Source: Lonicera japonica (taxonomy: Eukaryota; Streptophyta; Magnoliopsida; Dipsacales; Caprifoliaceae). Taken from it: a DNA stretch of 64,000 nt. Under the pieces are notes generated by a model. It had not been told where the DNA came from. It did no database searches and saw nothing but the letters and a program-made list of their open reading frames with translations. The stretch covers positions 11,611,411 to 11,675,410 of the forward strand of contig CM038467.1 in the NCBI GenBank assembly GCA_021464415.1, read 5' to 3'. The position numbers were made by a program, and so were the translations under genes. This document shows, piece by piece, positions 1 through 11,971 of the stretch; within the stretch, counting starts at the first letter, position 1, and every line of letters starts with the position of its first letter.

Positions 1-3000
1 TTGCAATTTGATTGGTGAATGATGATCATACATGTTTTTAATTTAAGTTTTATATTTGAAAATCAATGTTTTAATTTAAAAATCGTTTTCTTATGGGAGA
101 TAATATATATATATATATATATCATTTTATGATAATAAGTTATTTTTATTTTAACAATTATAAGTTAAAAAATAATGCAATTCCTTGGCCCACAATCGGT
201 CGTGTTTGTTTAACATCAACTTGATCGTCGTTGCAAACATCATGACCCTCATCATTGGTAATCAACCTAATTAAAGAACACTTTTGTTAAGGAAAAAGAA
301 AAGCAAATTAAGGAATAAAGAGTCGTATCTATGCATTTGTATCAAATCAATGGAAGATTTATGGGATCAGTGTGGTTGTTAGCCACATAAACCCCCTCTT
401 TAACTACAAGTACCCCTAGCAAGCATGTGGCGTGCCTCATTACCCTACCCCGTGGTTCGCCCCCTAATTAACTACGAATTACAATAAATTAATTAAATGG
501 GGGTTATAGATATATTCATGCTCCATATATGTACTATTTAAAAAAGAAAAAGAAAAAGAAAAATTAAGTCTTTTAATTACAAACTAATTTAAAGGTGTGA
601 TGCAAGTGACAATCTGCATTAAAATGTATGAATTGTTTATGTGATTGATATAGGAGTTTGATTTTTGTTAAAAACACTTCCGCCTAGTGATAACTAGTTT
701 TTCGACTGGTGATTAATCATAACCCAATATGAATATATATGGGAATACCTCATAACAAGAATAAAAGAAAAAATGATAATCCTATCCATTAAATTTGAGT
801 CATGATAGGTTTGCAGCTTTTTAATATACTTTGTATTTTCCCCTTTAACATATGTAGAACCTCTTTCTTTTTTTTGTTTTTAAAGTATTAAATTTATAAT
901 CTTCTTTTTGTTACCTGAATATTTTGTGTTACAAAGGAAAGAAAGTTCAATGGTTCCAATCACTGTAGGACCAATGCATGGCCTCATTGACTAAGTACAT
1001 AGTAGCCGGTAAGCAATTATTAGGCGATGTATATTAATCATTATATTTTTGTATGATTTAACACAATCCAGCCCATAGATTTTCGCGTTTAGTCTATATA
1101 ATATGTGTCTGGAACTTTTTGCTACTATACTTAAAATATTCGATCTTTTATATAAATTATAAAAATATTTAATTACTATTATTAGGGTGTCGTGCGATTT
1201 TCCTCGCACATTCTCAAAACTACATTAATAATAACTCGTAAGAAAGGTGTAGGCAAATGTTAAATTTGTAGAACTAATTTGACATTTTATTTATTGTTTT
1301 AGATTATGTAATTGATGAATTAAAATCTTTTTTGGTGGAGCACATCTTTAGTCACCGTGTTTGTTGAGTTATTTTTTTTTCCTATATATACCTATAACAA
1401 TTTTTATTTTATTTTTAAAAAAATGAAGATAAATTATGTGCTAATTAATATCAGCCACCCTATAAAAAAAGAAGAAGAAAGTGTAGGCATGATTGAAATC
1501 TCACCTAAAACAATTTCAAATTTCTATGAAGGATATAATTGATTAGAGAAGAGTATGCTGTTAAGGTCAATGGCATTTTTTTAGTAAAAGTTTTATTTTT
1601 AGTCTTTAATTAACTAGAGTTAAAAAAATATAGGTTATTTTGATACTAGGTTATGTTTAATCTGCCACTTGATGAACAAGACCTTTATCAACTAACGGGT
1701 GGTCTCCAATTTCATTAGCTATTATGAGTAAATCCGGTCAATAACTTTGTTCATAAAAATCAAATTAGTGACCCTATTTCCCGGTCATGTACATGTGAAA
1801 GAATAAAACAAAATTCACCAAAAAGTAACAAAACATTAGGTGACTTCTGATAAATCCGAAATCTAAGGAGCGGAACAGATGAATTTCTGGTGGGGCATGT
1901 ATAAATAGGACCACCCCCTTCTCTCTTTCCCATGGCACGCACTTCAAATTTTCTGATGAAATCAGTTTTTGCTCTTTCAAGGGTGCAATTTTCTCATCTG
2001 ATACTTTTGCTTCTATTCCACGTCTTACAGTAAAAGCCGAATTGATACGATCCAGAAGTACAATTTTATTTTATTTTTATGGATTATGAAACAATACTGT
2101 TTCCACAGTACAAATTTATAATTTGAAGTTGTAAATTAAACGTGAAATTTAGTGTATCAATTATATATGTTATATATTGAAAATAACTTTTAATTTGAGT
2201 CATTGCAAATAAAATGAACTACTTATATTGATTGTCAAAACAATTATTTCATTACCGAAATATATTACTTTTTTAAAAAGTTATAATATATATTTTTAAA
2301 ATTATATATATAATTCTAATTCTAAATATAATTAATTTAATAACAATACCACTCAAAAAATTAATAGTAAAGCTCTAGTTTGAAATGGACAGAGGGATTC
2401 GATGACAAGTAATACTACAGTACATTTTTAATATCTCCTGTTGACATGTTACTGACTGACTGACCACACATCAATAAATATGCAAGTTGCGAATTGAAGG
2501 TCTCACTTCAGTTGCATCCTGTACGAAAAATTAAGTTCCCTCTATTCATCTCGCACGTTTAAAATTAATTATGTGATTTGTCTTTGTTTAAAGAAAAGAG
2601 GTTATCTTCGTGTATATGGTTGGCTATTCACGCACACTGCCCCACCCTCGCGTAAGGTTAATTATCTTACCATCTTATTTCCATCATGCATTTGTATATA
2701 AAAATAAATTATGTTGAAAAAAAAATCAGACATCAACTAATTGACCAATTTAGAATCTTTTTACTCTCCGTTTCAAAAAGATATTTTCATTCTAACTTTT
2801 TATAGTTTTTTAAGAAGACTTTGATTTCAATGAAATTACAACTCACTTATTTCTTGACAGATTTGAGACATTAATTATGTTTAAAAAAAATAAAAATTAA
2901 TGTCAACTTAATCACTAGTCAAAATTATAACTCTATTTTTCATGTAAAATTTAGTAAATTGATTATTTCACAAAAAAAAATATGCAGATTAGATTAAGAA

Positions 3001-4312
3001 GGTATAAATTGTTCGGGCAATTTTATTTAAATCATGAAACTCATATTAAGTTCAAATTAACAGTTTTTTAAAGAATTATAGAAGTCAAAGAGAGCCTTTT
3101 AAATTAAAATGGAGGGATGATTTAAGTTGAAGAAAAAACCTAGTATGTAATAAAGTCATATTTTTTTTCAAGAAACAACTAATGTTTAAGAGAAATCTAT
3201 ACATTGATGTTTTATTTGATAGAAACGTGAAAAATAATAAACAAAACAACTCGTTTGTGTAAGAAGTTAAAAAACAATTTATTTTTTAAATTCTTAAATA
3301 AGTCAATTATTTTTCTCATTACTATAAAATACAGAGCCAGAGATGGTTGATTTTGTGAGATGATTCTATGTAATCTAAATTTTTAAGCTATCGTTAAAAA
3401 AAGAAAAAAAAAATACCACTAAAGAACTTTCCGTATGCAAATGGTCCTGGCTACAACTGAGCCATCAATTAAAAACACAAAAAAATATAGACAGAATTGT
3501 TCGCATGTGAAAAGCGGATTGACTATGACTATAAATTGGAGAAAAGATGGAACGATGAGATTTCATTGAACAAAATACGTAGACGCACAGAGGGGAGGGG
3601 AGGGGAGGGGGTGGAATTTGATGATCAATGAAAAGGGGATTCTTTGTGGATCTCGAATATCAGGCCGATCGACAGACAAAACGATGAATCGGAGAAGGAT
3701 GGACGTGACACTCACTGTTACTGCACACACGTACTGTAGTTCCCATATTATATATATATATATATTCTCTTTCTAGAGAGAGAGAAGGAGACGGATATCT
3801 GCCAAATAGGAAAAGTGGGTTATCATTTATTTCCCCGTTCTCTTTTTCTGAAGAATAAAGGGTCCATCCAAAAATATATAAAACTTTTAAAAATTGTCAT
3901 CATAGTGTTAAAATAAATCACTTGAAGCGTTGATAATGACACTTTTTCCCTCAACCAAACGCTTTCATACACTTGATCCTTTGGCGACATTGGATATTTA
4001 CTATTTTACTAACATAAATTTAATACGTTACATTATTTGTATTTAAAAATTATTTTTCATATTTTATATTTAATGTCTTATATTATGCACTAATCACCAA
4101 AGTATAGACTACAATAAGCACAAAATACTCTTATAATTTTGAATAGTTCTTTGTAAAAAAATACCTTATAAATATAGTATCATAGTTCACTATCACAATG
4201 CATACATGAGATAAAGTTCATCATGAACTGGTTTCACACTCTAGTAGATTAAAAATTTAAATTTCCTATTTAACATGAAACTTTGAATTAGATTTTGGTT
4301 TGATTTCAACTA
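1..4312. other. AT-rich intergenic stretch without a recognisable gene
   Basis: I read all frames here and found only short open frames of low complexity with no family resemblance. The stretch holds short TA microsatellites (for example near 103-121 and 3750-3766), homopolymer A/T runs and the G-rich pentanucleotide tract listed separately. No element ends with matching target duplications were recognised. Confidence 0.6.
3591..3611 (+). repeat. (AGGGG)n tract, G-quadruplex-capable
   Basis: Four consecutive runs of four to five G separated by single A residues. This fits the simple four-run rule for an intramolecular G-quadruplex on the plus strand. The same pentanucleotide repeat occurs in the opposite orientation at 35436-35457. 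No gene is adjacent, so function is unknown. Confidence 0.7.
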
Positions 4313-4315
4313 TAA

Positions 4316-4625
4316 GGTTCTGTTTGATAATAACATAAAGATTGATAGTAAAAATACTTGATTTATGTTAGAAGTTAAAATATAAGCTGAGATATGTGAT
4401 GAGATGCATTTCATCTCGTGCTTATTTGGATGAGTAGATATTCTCCATCTTTCATTATTTTTTTGTCGAAAAATTTTCTTTCTCGGCCAATATATAAAGA
4501 AAAGAATTTCATGGAAAAAGACACAAATTAAGAAGACATCACTGCATGTCTCAACTTATTTTTCAATTTTTAAAAAAATCAATTATTTTTATTTTTCTTT
4601 TTCATATTGTTATCAAACAGACTCT
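4316..4625. mobile_element. PIF/Harbinger-like MITE, copy 1 of a two-copy family
   Basis: The ends are imperfect inverted repeats sharing CTGTTTGATAA on the left and TTATCAAACAG on the right. The element is bracketed by TAA (4313-4315 and 4626-4628), the 3-bp target duplication typical of PIF/Harbinger insertions. Its interior, including a GATGAGATG...CATCTC palindrome and a CTCCATC-TTCATTA block, is shared with the element at 37522-37769. No coding capacity is seen. Confidence 0.65.
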
Positions 4626-4724
4626 TAAGTTCAAAATTAGAGTTTTTAGAGATATTTACCGTTCATTAATTTTTATTTTTAAACAAGCAATACACAAATA
4701 CATCCCAGATTTGAACCACAGGAT

Positions 4725-4747
4725 GGGGGGGGGGGGGGGGGGGGGGG
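4725..4747 (+). repeat. 23-bp pure G homopolymer
   Basis: Uninterrupted run of 23 G in AT-rich DNA. Similar runs of about 12-18 G occur near 29743, 31228, 48685 and 50106. The exact length is likely to be unreliable in any assembly. Confidence 0.8.
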
Positions 4748-4749
4748 AG

Positions 4750-6872
4750 TGTCATAGTTTGAACTTAAGACATTGACAATGTTTTATCACTTGACTAACC
4801 CACCGGATATACAATTTGTTAATGTTAGGCACGTTAAAAAGACACAAACGATCAAGCCGTACTGATCTGTTAAAAACAGAACTCTAAAAAAATCAAAACC
4901 GAAATAAAGAAATTGAACCGAAATTGAATATGTTTGGTTCGGGTTTAGGTGCGTCAATGTAAAATCAAACCGAACTGAACCACACTAAATCATTGCATAT
5001 ATGACTCAAAAATAATATTATTTCACTAACTAAAATTTATGAATTCCTAAAATCTATAAGCTATAGTGAAAACTCGACTATTTGAGTTATCATTAATATT
5101 GGAGTTATATTATAAATGTAATAGTCAATATTTTTTCTATTTAAAATAAGTAGGTATAAGTATTTAATTATTATATTATTGACCAAAATAAGTGTTACCG
5201 TACTATTTATCTTTTTTTAAAAAAAAGATACAAAAACTAAATTAAATCGAAATCAAAACCGAGTCGGAAAGTTTGGTTCGGATACAAGTTTGAAAGATTT
5301 AGAAACCGAAATTAAATTTTCAAATTCAGTTTGGCTTTGACTCTCCTAATTTCTATCCAATCGGAATTGAAAAGACATGTGGAAGTGTTGGAATTGTTTA
5401 TGAAAAAACAGAAAATCCTCAACCGTTTGTTCGATCACTACTCACAATCGTATGTATTGAGCCGCACAACAAATTGTTTTAAAAGAAAAAAAAAATTGAA
5501 TTGAACAAGACAACGTGCAAACTCACAGTACTCGATCTTATTTTTCGATACTGTACGTACAAGTGAAAATTTTCATAAATTATATCTGAAAAGATATATA
5601 TTTTGACTTCAAGCAGACAAAAACTTCAGACCTACACTGCTCCTTCCTTCTTCTTTTCTACTGTTGGGTTGATAATACATTGCATGTGTACATTCAGCAT
5701 TTTTCTTACTCATTGAACTTGCTCGATCTTTTCATTTTTAGACAAAGATAGGGATATAATATGCACGATTGGAGAATCAGTCCTGATTAGAGCTGACTTT
5801 GGGTTGTTATATATCTTTATATGGGTCCTTTGGAATCAAAGGCTATATATATATATATATATATATCTCTTAAACTAATTAACTCTTAAAATTTCTCAGA
5901 AAATAAAGCATGTAAATTGTATCATTGTGGTCCATAAGAACAAAGCTGAAATAAAAAGTAAGAGTATAGTGTATTAGAGGTTTAAGCCGGCAGTAGGCCT
6001 GAGAATAGAGATCTAATTAAACAAATGAGAGCCTAACTTTATAACAAAAATAAAGTAATATGATAATACTCATTTGGTTCAAGTCTTTATTTGTTTCTCA
6101 AATTTAAATTAGTAATTTTTGAATGAACTATAATTAAGAAACTTATAGCATAAATTTACCACTTCAACGTTCCAAAAATAAAATAACACTCGAACAAAAT
6201 GAACACTTAAGTTACATACGCACTAATAAGTTATTGGAAATCCAGGCCATTAACTTACTAATATTGTAATCTTCTTATTCTCAAGCACAAAAATATATTC
6301 CATAAAAGATCGAGGAACTATACATGAACATTCCCCGGCCTAGAGTTGAATTGATGATGTCCCAACAAATTAAATATATTAATCAAAGTAGGTCGCGCTA
6401 GTAGTGGCCACTGGCATGCATGGCATGCCCTAAAAGCCTTATTCGGACCCAAATCCCACAACAAAATACAACATAAAATATTCAATTTAAGGTCTTTGGT
6501 TTTAGCACCCGCCATCAATATATTAATACTAAAATCCCCAAATAATTTCCAGACAAGAGCACAATAGGACTCACTGGTCTATATATATAGAATAACAACC
6601 ACATAATATTGGCCAGGTCATCCCACATGCATTAACACGTATTTTCAGAGAACATGATAAAAATCCATAAATAAAAAGAATAAGCTGGTTCAAATAAGTA
6701 TACATGCATAACCTTACTCTTTTTATTTGTTAGATTTTTTTTATCACGTACTCTAAAAACACACTTTATCATTTTTTTACTTATATATATATATATATAA
6801 ATATATAGACAACTTAATTCTTCAAATTCAAACCCTAGCTAGATGGGTTATAAGAGTACTTACCCACTCTAT
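4750..6872. other. Intergenic stretch between the first MITE and the LBD gene
   Basis: No gene is recognised. Between about 4880 and 5360 there are scattered AACCGAA / TTCGGTT motifs in both orientations. These resemble the subterminal motifs of the hAT-type element at 44728, but I could not define ends or a target duplication. The rest is AT-rich with a TA microsatellite at about 5843-5864. Confidence 0.5.
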
Positions 6873-7397
6873 TCAAATACTCCCTCCTCCTCCTCCGTTC
6901 ACATCCCCACCATTATCAGGCCACTGAAGGGGATAACCAAATGGCACACAAGGTGTTTGATAAAATGCCCCTCCTCCACCTCCTTCACTCCCCATTCTTC
7001 TCGCCAACCCCACTGGATTCTGCACATTAACTGGAGGCTGAGGTACTATCGTTGCGTATCGAATAAGATCAGCATTAGCGGCATTGAGTTCTTTCTGGAG
7101 ACGTTCGACTTGCCTTTGGAGAAAGGAGATTGCACCCACACAGCCGTATACAGGGTCCCGTATTCGGGCCTCGGCCTCATAGGCTAGGGAGTTGACTGCG
7201 TCTTCTCTCTGGTGGGGGAGGATTTCGTTGAGGAGCTTAGTGACGTTGCTAGCCCCAAAGACTTTGTGAACGTTGGCGAATTTAGTGGGCTCCTCTGGAG
7301 GGAAGTAAGGGGCGAAGGTGCAGCCGGGCATGCATTTCCTCCTTAGGAATTTGCAGGCGGCACATGGGGAGTTGTATGTGTTTGATGAAGCCGCCAT
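6873..7397 (-). CDS. LBD: LOB-domain transcription factor (LBD class I, LOB-like)
   Basis: Plant-specific nuclear DNA-binding protein of 174 aa, encoded in one exon. The LOB domain is complete. The C block is C12-X2-C15-X6-C22-X3-C26, within the motif CAACKFLRRKC. The GAS block follows (FANVHKVFGAS from residue 40), then DPVYGC at 81-86. A leucine-zipper-like L93-X6-L100-X3-L104-X6-L111 marks class I. The N-terminus and LOB domain most resemble LOB and its closest relatives, which act at organ boundaries; the C-terminal tail is Gly/Pro rich and ends GGGGGSI. The start is the only ATG ahead of the C block. On the minus strand an acceptor-like TTGTTTTGCAG lies 13 nt before the ATG, so a 5'UTR intron is likely. 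Exact orthology is uncertain. Confidence 0.93.
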   Translation of the reverse strand: MAASSNTYNSPCAACKFLRRKCMPGCTFAPYFPPEEPTKFANVHKVFGASNVTKLLNEILPHQREDAVNSLAYEAEARIRDPVYGCVGAISFLQRQVERLQKELNAANADLIRYATIVPQPPVNVQNPVGLARRMGSEGGGGGAFYQTPCVPFGYPLQWPDNGGDVNGGGGGSI

Positions 7398-7410
7398 TTT
7401 TTAATTAGCT

Positions 7411-8267
7411 GCAAAACAACCTGTAAAGTTAGCCTAATGCTATTAGGCATTTTGTTGATCATCTAATTGTACCAGTCAAGCTCTAGAAAAGATTTATGCT
7501 CTTTGTTTAAAGAATATAAATCCTTTTCAGGGCCTGACTGTATATATATATATATAATATTTATGTCTGTCATATGTTAGATGTCATTTTTTATTGCTGT
7601 GCTAACTCACACACACTGTATACACAAATATGTTTAAAAGTAGGACGAAATGGGAGAATCAAACCAGAGACCTCTCCAGAATAATTTTGCTACTTAAGTT
7701 ATAGACAAGCTGTCAGTTTTTACTTGCAAAGTCGAAGTTAATTTTGTTATGAAAAGTTACTCCTCCATCCTGAGACATTGCTCAAGTTTCACAAAAAACT
7801 ACTAGCTTTGGCATAACCAGTGGTTAATATTGATACTTATTTAGCATTACAAGATTTAATACATTTATTATGCGGCAAGAAGAAAAATGCGTCTGTTAAT
7901 TTAGGACAAATATAATACAATCATTTGTTTTTCAGAGCGTATACTAGTTATACCAACATGATAACCAACTCGTTTAAATAAATTTTATAAATCAAATGGT
8001 GCCAAATACACTTTCATTTTATATAATTACGTAAAACTGTAGAAAATGTGATTAATACATGTATGTTACTTCATTTAAGCAACAAAATATTGGATAAATA
8101 ACCCAGCTTGGTTACACCCAATGTTTACTCATTTTCTTCTCCCTTTCCTTTATTTTTCTTCTCAGTATGGATCCACAACTGTTAGATTGATGAAAGGAAG
8201 ATTTCGCATTTTCATGGGAATTTTATCCCCAGAATCCGTCTTTGGTTAAAGCTCCTATCCCCCGAAC

Positions 8268-8310
<43 letters not shown>

Positions 8311-9003
8311 CCCCCCCAAGCAATTCATCAGCTATACATTAATTTCCAGATAAATTGGTATTTTACTTATTCAGTTGCTATTTATATATATACTGTCTAT
8401 ACACACTCTTAAATGTGTACTATATGTTGTTTCTTTTCTTTTGCTTAATTCTGACACTAATACCTCGCTGACAGCCAGAGAGAGCTCCAAATATTTGTCT
8501 TTAATCTGTTCTCTAAGTTTTGTCCTTTTATTTATTTATATCCATTCTAGTTAATCTCACTCATTCACTCTCATTGTCTCTCTCTCTCTCTCTCTCTCAT
8601 CGATCCCACAAGTTCAGACTGCTAGATTTGGAAGAAAAAGTCGGTACTTATCATATATAATAAAAGTAATCATAAATCCCTTCTGAAAAGAAAAAAAAAA
8701 TTCAGTTGTTGATGATGGGATCTGACTACTCCAACAAACCCACAATCATATATATTTTAACAAGTTTGGCAATTAATATTTATTGCATGAGTTGCTTTTG
8801 TTGTTTTACTTGTTAAATTCACATACGAAAGAACCCTAGATCCAAAATTGCATGAATTACTTTTGTACTCATACAATAGCGTTAATTTGAGCTAGCTTCC
8901 AAGGAAATTAAGGGAAACAGAAATTAAAAGAAACAATTCATACACAAAAGGCTAAAACAAAAAGAGAATTAAGTTCATGAAGTATATATATATACATATA
9001 CCT
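7411..9003 (-). other. Putative 5'UTR intron of the LBD gene
   Basis: The acceptor-like TTGTTTTGCAG lies just upstream of the LBD start codon. A donor-like ACAAACAG|GTATATG is found near 9003 on the same strand, after a stretch of mixed composition at about 9004-9460 that could be leader sequence. LBD genes with 5'UTR introns are known. This pairing is inference; other donors in between cannot be excluded. The interval has no recognisable coding sequence. Confidence 0.3.
8274..8308. repeat. (CT)n microsatellite
   Basis: About 17 CT units followed by a C run, 0.9 kb upstream of the LBD start codon. A second (CT)n lies at 8577-8599 and a (GA)n at 9271-9298. Such tracts are common in plant promoters and leaders, but no specific role is shown here. 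Confidence 0.8.
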
Positions 9004-9264
9004 GTTTGTGATCTAGCTAGGTTAATTTTTTTGATCACACAAAGAGAAGTGCCTTTTTCCTTTTTGGGAGAGAACCTTTCAAGAACTGCTAGCTTGCATT
9101 TTTCCTTGATGTAATACGGATACTTGGCGATATAGTAAGTATATATGCTGCAAATCAAAGATCTATGTGTATGTGTGAGTAGTTAATTTACCAGAGATAA
9201 TATATATATATATATATATATTTACTAGAGATATATCTTGGATTTAAAGAAACCCTAACTAGCT

Positions 9265-9298
<34 letters not shown>

Positions 9299-9773
9299 CA
9301 AACCCTGCAAATTTAGTAGCAAAAGGTATGGAGCAATTGGGTGGTGGGGGAGTGAAAGGAGGCAAAAGAGCATTTTGGTGGATGGAGAAGGAATGTTGAA
9401 GTAGGCAAAAGACAAAAGGTAAAAAATGGGACTGTCACTCTGACGATGACACTCCATCTAATAAAATGATTTGTTTCGTTTTAAATTAATAATTTTTTAA
9501 AGTAATAATATTATTGTTCTCAAAAAAATATTTTAATATTTTAAAATAATTCTTGAAAAAATGAGTTCTAAAAACTCATTTCATAATATTTTATAATTTT
9601 AAAGACGGATTCGTATTTAATAAAATGTAATAGTACTAATTATATAATTTTGTTTTACACTAAAGATATTTTTTATAATATTAATTTATTTTTAAAAAAA
9701 TAATAAATATTGATAGAAAAATATACCTTTAATAATTAATTACGAAGTATCGGGTTGTCTTTTTAATTACAAC

Positions 9774-9989
9774 ATGCATTGGATGATGAAAGGAGATAGA
9801 TCAGCTTGTACATTCAGCCACAAGCATCCATTAGCCCTCAATGAAGAATATAATTTTGATGATGAGAAGGGACCTTATTATACGTGTCGCCGACCAATTG
9901 GTCCTATGTATAATTGCGGCGAATATGCAACTTATTTTTGCACAAATCATGTGCTGTTAAATGTGATTTCTTCTTTGAGTATTTTATAA
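9774..9989 (+). pseudogene. Fragment of a DC1 (divergent C1) domain gene, captured
   Basis: The 71-codon frame contains FSHKHPLALNEEYNFDDEKG, then C..PIGPMYNCGEYATYFC. This follows the plant DC1 pattern of an HPL start, a CxxC pair, GPxYxC and a YFxH..C end. Several metal ligands of the family (the second Cys of the first pair and the final His/Cys) are missing or displaced. DC1 proteins are normally much longer with repeated modules, so this is a truncated, decayed piece. It sits inside a Mutator-like element, which suggests transduplication of a host gene fragment. Function is not expected. Confidence 0.6.
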
Positions 9990-10071
9990 AGGCCTCTAAT
10001 ACAAATTTTTCTTAACTGAACCATCTTAATTAATTAATTTATTCAAATCCTCTCCTCTCTAATTTAGACTA

Positions 10072-10377
10072 ATGGGCTTCTCTTCTTCGTTTAAGAAATC
10101 ATTCAAGTCTCACAGCTCATACAAGCACCACTCTTCAAAAGGCTCCGGCTATGATTCTGACCATTCATTGTCGACCTCCACTATCGCCGCGAAGTCATTG
10201 TCAAAATCGACATCAACGACAACCGCGTCGCCTCCGATCAAACCGGATCCCTTGCCGTCGAAATCTAGCTTGAGCCTAACTGTAAGTACTGGACCAATGG
10301 CAGCGAGATCGCCAATGACGATGGATTCAAGTTCTAACAACCTAAGGAAGCTACCGACTATCCGCCGTCGAAGCTAA
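10072..10377 (+). CDS. Hypothetical Ser/Lys-rich 101-aa protein inside the element
   Basis: An ATG-started frame (MGFSSSFKKSFKSHSS...) rich in Ser, Thr, Lys and Pro, ending in a basic IRRRS. I recognise no domain, signal peptide or membrane segment. Codons from about 10140 to 10377 are clearly more GC- and CpG-rich than the surrounding DNA, as expected of sequence taken from a host coding region. It lies between the DC1 fragment and the palindrome array of the Mutator-like element. It may be a second captured exon, an expressed small protein, or chance; a gene is not established. Confidence 0.3.
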   Translation: MGFSSSFKKSFKSHSSYKHHSSKGSGYDSDHSLSTSTIAAKSLSKSTSTTTASPPIKPDPLPSKSSLSLTVSTGPMAARSPMTMDSSSNNLRKLPTIRRRS

Positions 10378-10446
10378 TTTCGTAGTTTCTGAACATGCAG
10401 AGAGACACCATGTGACATCATGTGGTTAGTTACTTTTGATAAAAAA

Positions 10447-10857
10447 TGGTGTTAAATCTATTTTATCACTTTGATATCTATAATTGAATGGTGCTAAAAC
10501 TGTTTTAGCACCTTCAGTTTAGTTATATTAAGTGTGTTGGACAATTGATGCTAAAACAGTTTAGCACCACAACCATTTTGTGCTAAAACAGTTCAGCACC
10601 AATAAACTGAGGGTGGTAAAACATATTTAGCACCATTCAAATATTGGACAATTGGTGCTAAAACAGCTAAAGATGCTAAAACCTATTTAGCACCATTCTA
10701 GTGTTAGATAGTTGGTACTAAAACTGTTTTAGCACTATGTGATTAGTTACTTTGGACAAAAATAGTGCTAAATATGTTTTAGTACCTTGATGTGTAGTAT
10801 TGAATTGGTGCTAAATCTGTTTTAGCACTATTTCAGTGTTGGTGCTAAAATGGTTAA
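10447..10857 (+). repeat. Palindrome array 1 (GGTGCTAAAA-n-TTTTAGCACC)
   Basis: About nine imperfect copies of a 20-24-bp palindrome built on GTGCTAAAA...TTTTAGCAC, spaced irregularly by 15-45 bp (near 10450, 10491, 10549, 10580, 10611, 10658, 10717, 10765 and 10809). The centre is mostly CAG/CTG. Linkers contain repeated TTGGACAATTG-like words. It is the degenerate counterpart of the regular array at 43163-43775. Confidence 0.8.
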
Positions 10858-11613
10858 ATAAGGAAGGGGCATTAGTGTTTTTTTTGTGCAGTATCCTTAA
10901 TTTACACTGCTAATTTGTAAGTGTTCTTTATAATTATGCTATTATTGGAATGGGCCCTTATGCCCAATTGCCTCATAATTTTTAATAACATTTTATACAA
11001 AATGTTTAGATTTTTTTTTGGTTATTAAAGATAATTTTAAAACATTAGATTTTTTTTTGTAAGATAATAATACCATTATCTAATTTTTATTGATATAATT
11101 AACGAACAAAGGCTTATTATAAAAAAATAAATTATAAATTTTACTATAAATTAAATTAAAATTAAAATTTTATAAAAAATATCAAAATCAGAATGAATTA
11201 TCAATTTAAGAAAGAAAAGAGTAAAATTATGGACGCGGGGATATCACTCAAATTTTCTCTTTTCTCACGCGCTCGGAGACAATTGCGGATGAATATAGAA
11301 GTTAATATTTCTTTAAGTCGAATGAATTATATGTACGACCCATGCACTTCATCTTGTTCTACCCTGGCCTGTGTATATACATAAGTCGTCTCTATCTCCC
11401 TTAATTTCTCAGGGTTATTGACCGATTAAGAACTTGAAGCTTATAATAGTCAAATACTATAAATAATTTTAACTCAAACCAAATGTCAACATCCAATGCT
11501 AGTTTAATTACCTTTGACAGTTAAGGGAAATAAAGTATATAACCATTATCACCTCATAAATAGACATATATTCTATTATATTAGGAATAACATGGATCAA
11601 TTATATTGGAGTC

Positions 11614-11956
11614 AAGGCTATTCGTTTTGCAATTGAGGCAGGTTTTTGATCGATTGAATTGAAAGGTGACAATATGGTGATTTGTACGTACAACTTTTAA
11701 AAAAAAGGAAGTCAATTTTATTATTGGTGTTGTCTTAGTCGAAAATATCTCTTTATTAGCACAATTTTATAACCCTTTTTTTTTTTTATCAAAAGAGAGG
11801 GGAATTCAGTAGCTCATTCGCTAGCTAGATTCGGTAGAAATGTGTATGATGATGTTGTGTGGCTTGGGGACCCTCCCGCATGGCTAGAAGAGGGGTCCAA
11901 TTTTGATGTAACTTGTTTATATAGTTTAATGCCATTTTTGTTTCTCAAAATAAATA
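11614..11956 (+). pseudogene. 5'-truncated LINE, RNase H end fragment (copy A)
   Basis: Frames read in pieces as AIRFAIEAGF...IELKGDN and then GNSVAHSLARFGRNVYDDVVW, followed by DPPAW. This is the plant LINE-type RNase H tail (VAHxLAR plus V.W...PP). Frameshifts and stops interrupt it. It is flanked by 15-bp direct repeats with one mismatch (AATTATATTGGAGTC at 11599-11613 and AATTATATTAGAGTC at 11957-11971), as expected of target-primed insertion. The 3' end is an A-rich CAAAATAAATA. Confidence 0.7.
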
Positions 11957-11971
11957 AATTATATTAGAGTC

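Larger units (their letters stand above)
9563..10974 (+). mobile_element. Decayed Mutator-like (Pack-MULE type) element, copy 1
   Basis: This interval is related at both ends to the better preserved element at 42416-43914. The left segment near 9593 (ACGGATTCGTATTTAATAAA) matches 42463 onward. The right segment, from an AAGGAAGGGGCATTA block to the terminal AATTGCCTC at 10974, matches the right end there. The proposed left terminus at 9563 is degenerate and no clear 9-bp target duplication is seen. Inside, in order, are a DC1-like gene fragment, a GC-rich Ser-rich open frame and an array of GTGCTAAA/TTTAGCAC palindromes. No transposase is present, so any movement would have needed one supplied in trans. 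Confidence 0.6.

Noticed and set aside
10447..10857. miRNA precursor
   Set aside because: Individual palindromes are only 20-24 bp with almost no loop, too short for a plant miRNA foldback; without small-RNA data it is better described as an array.
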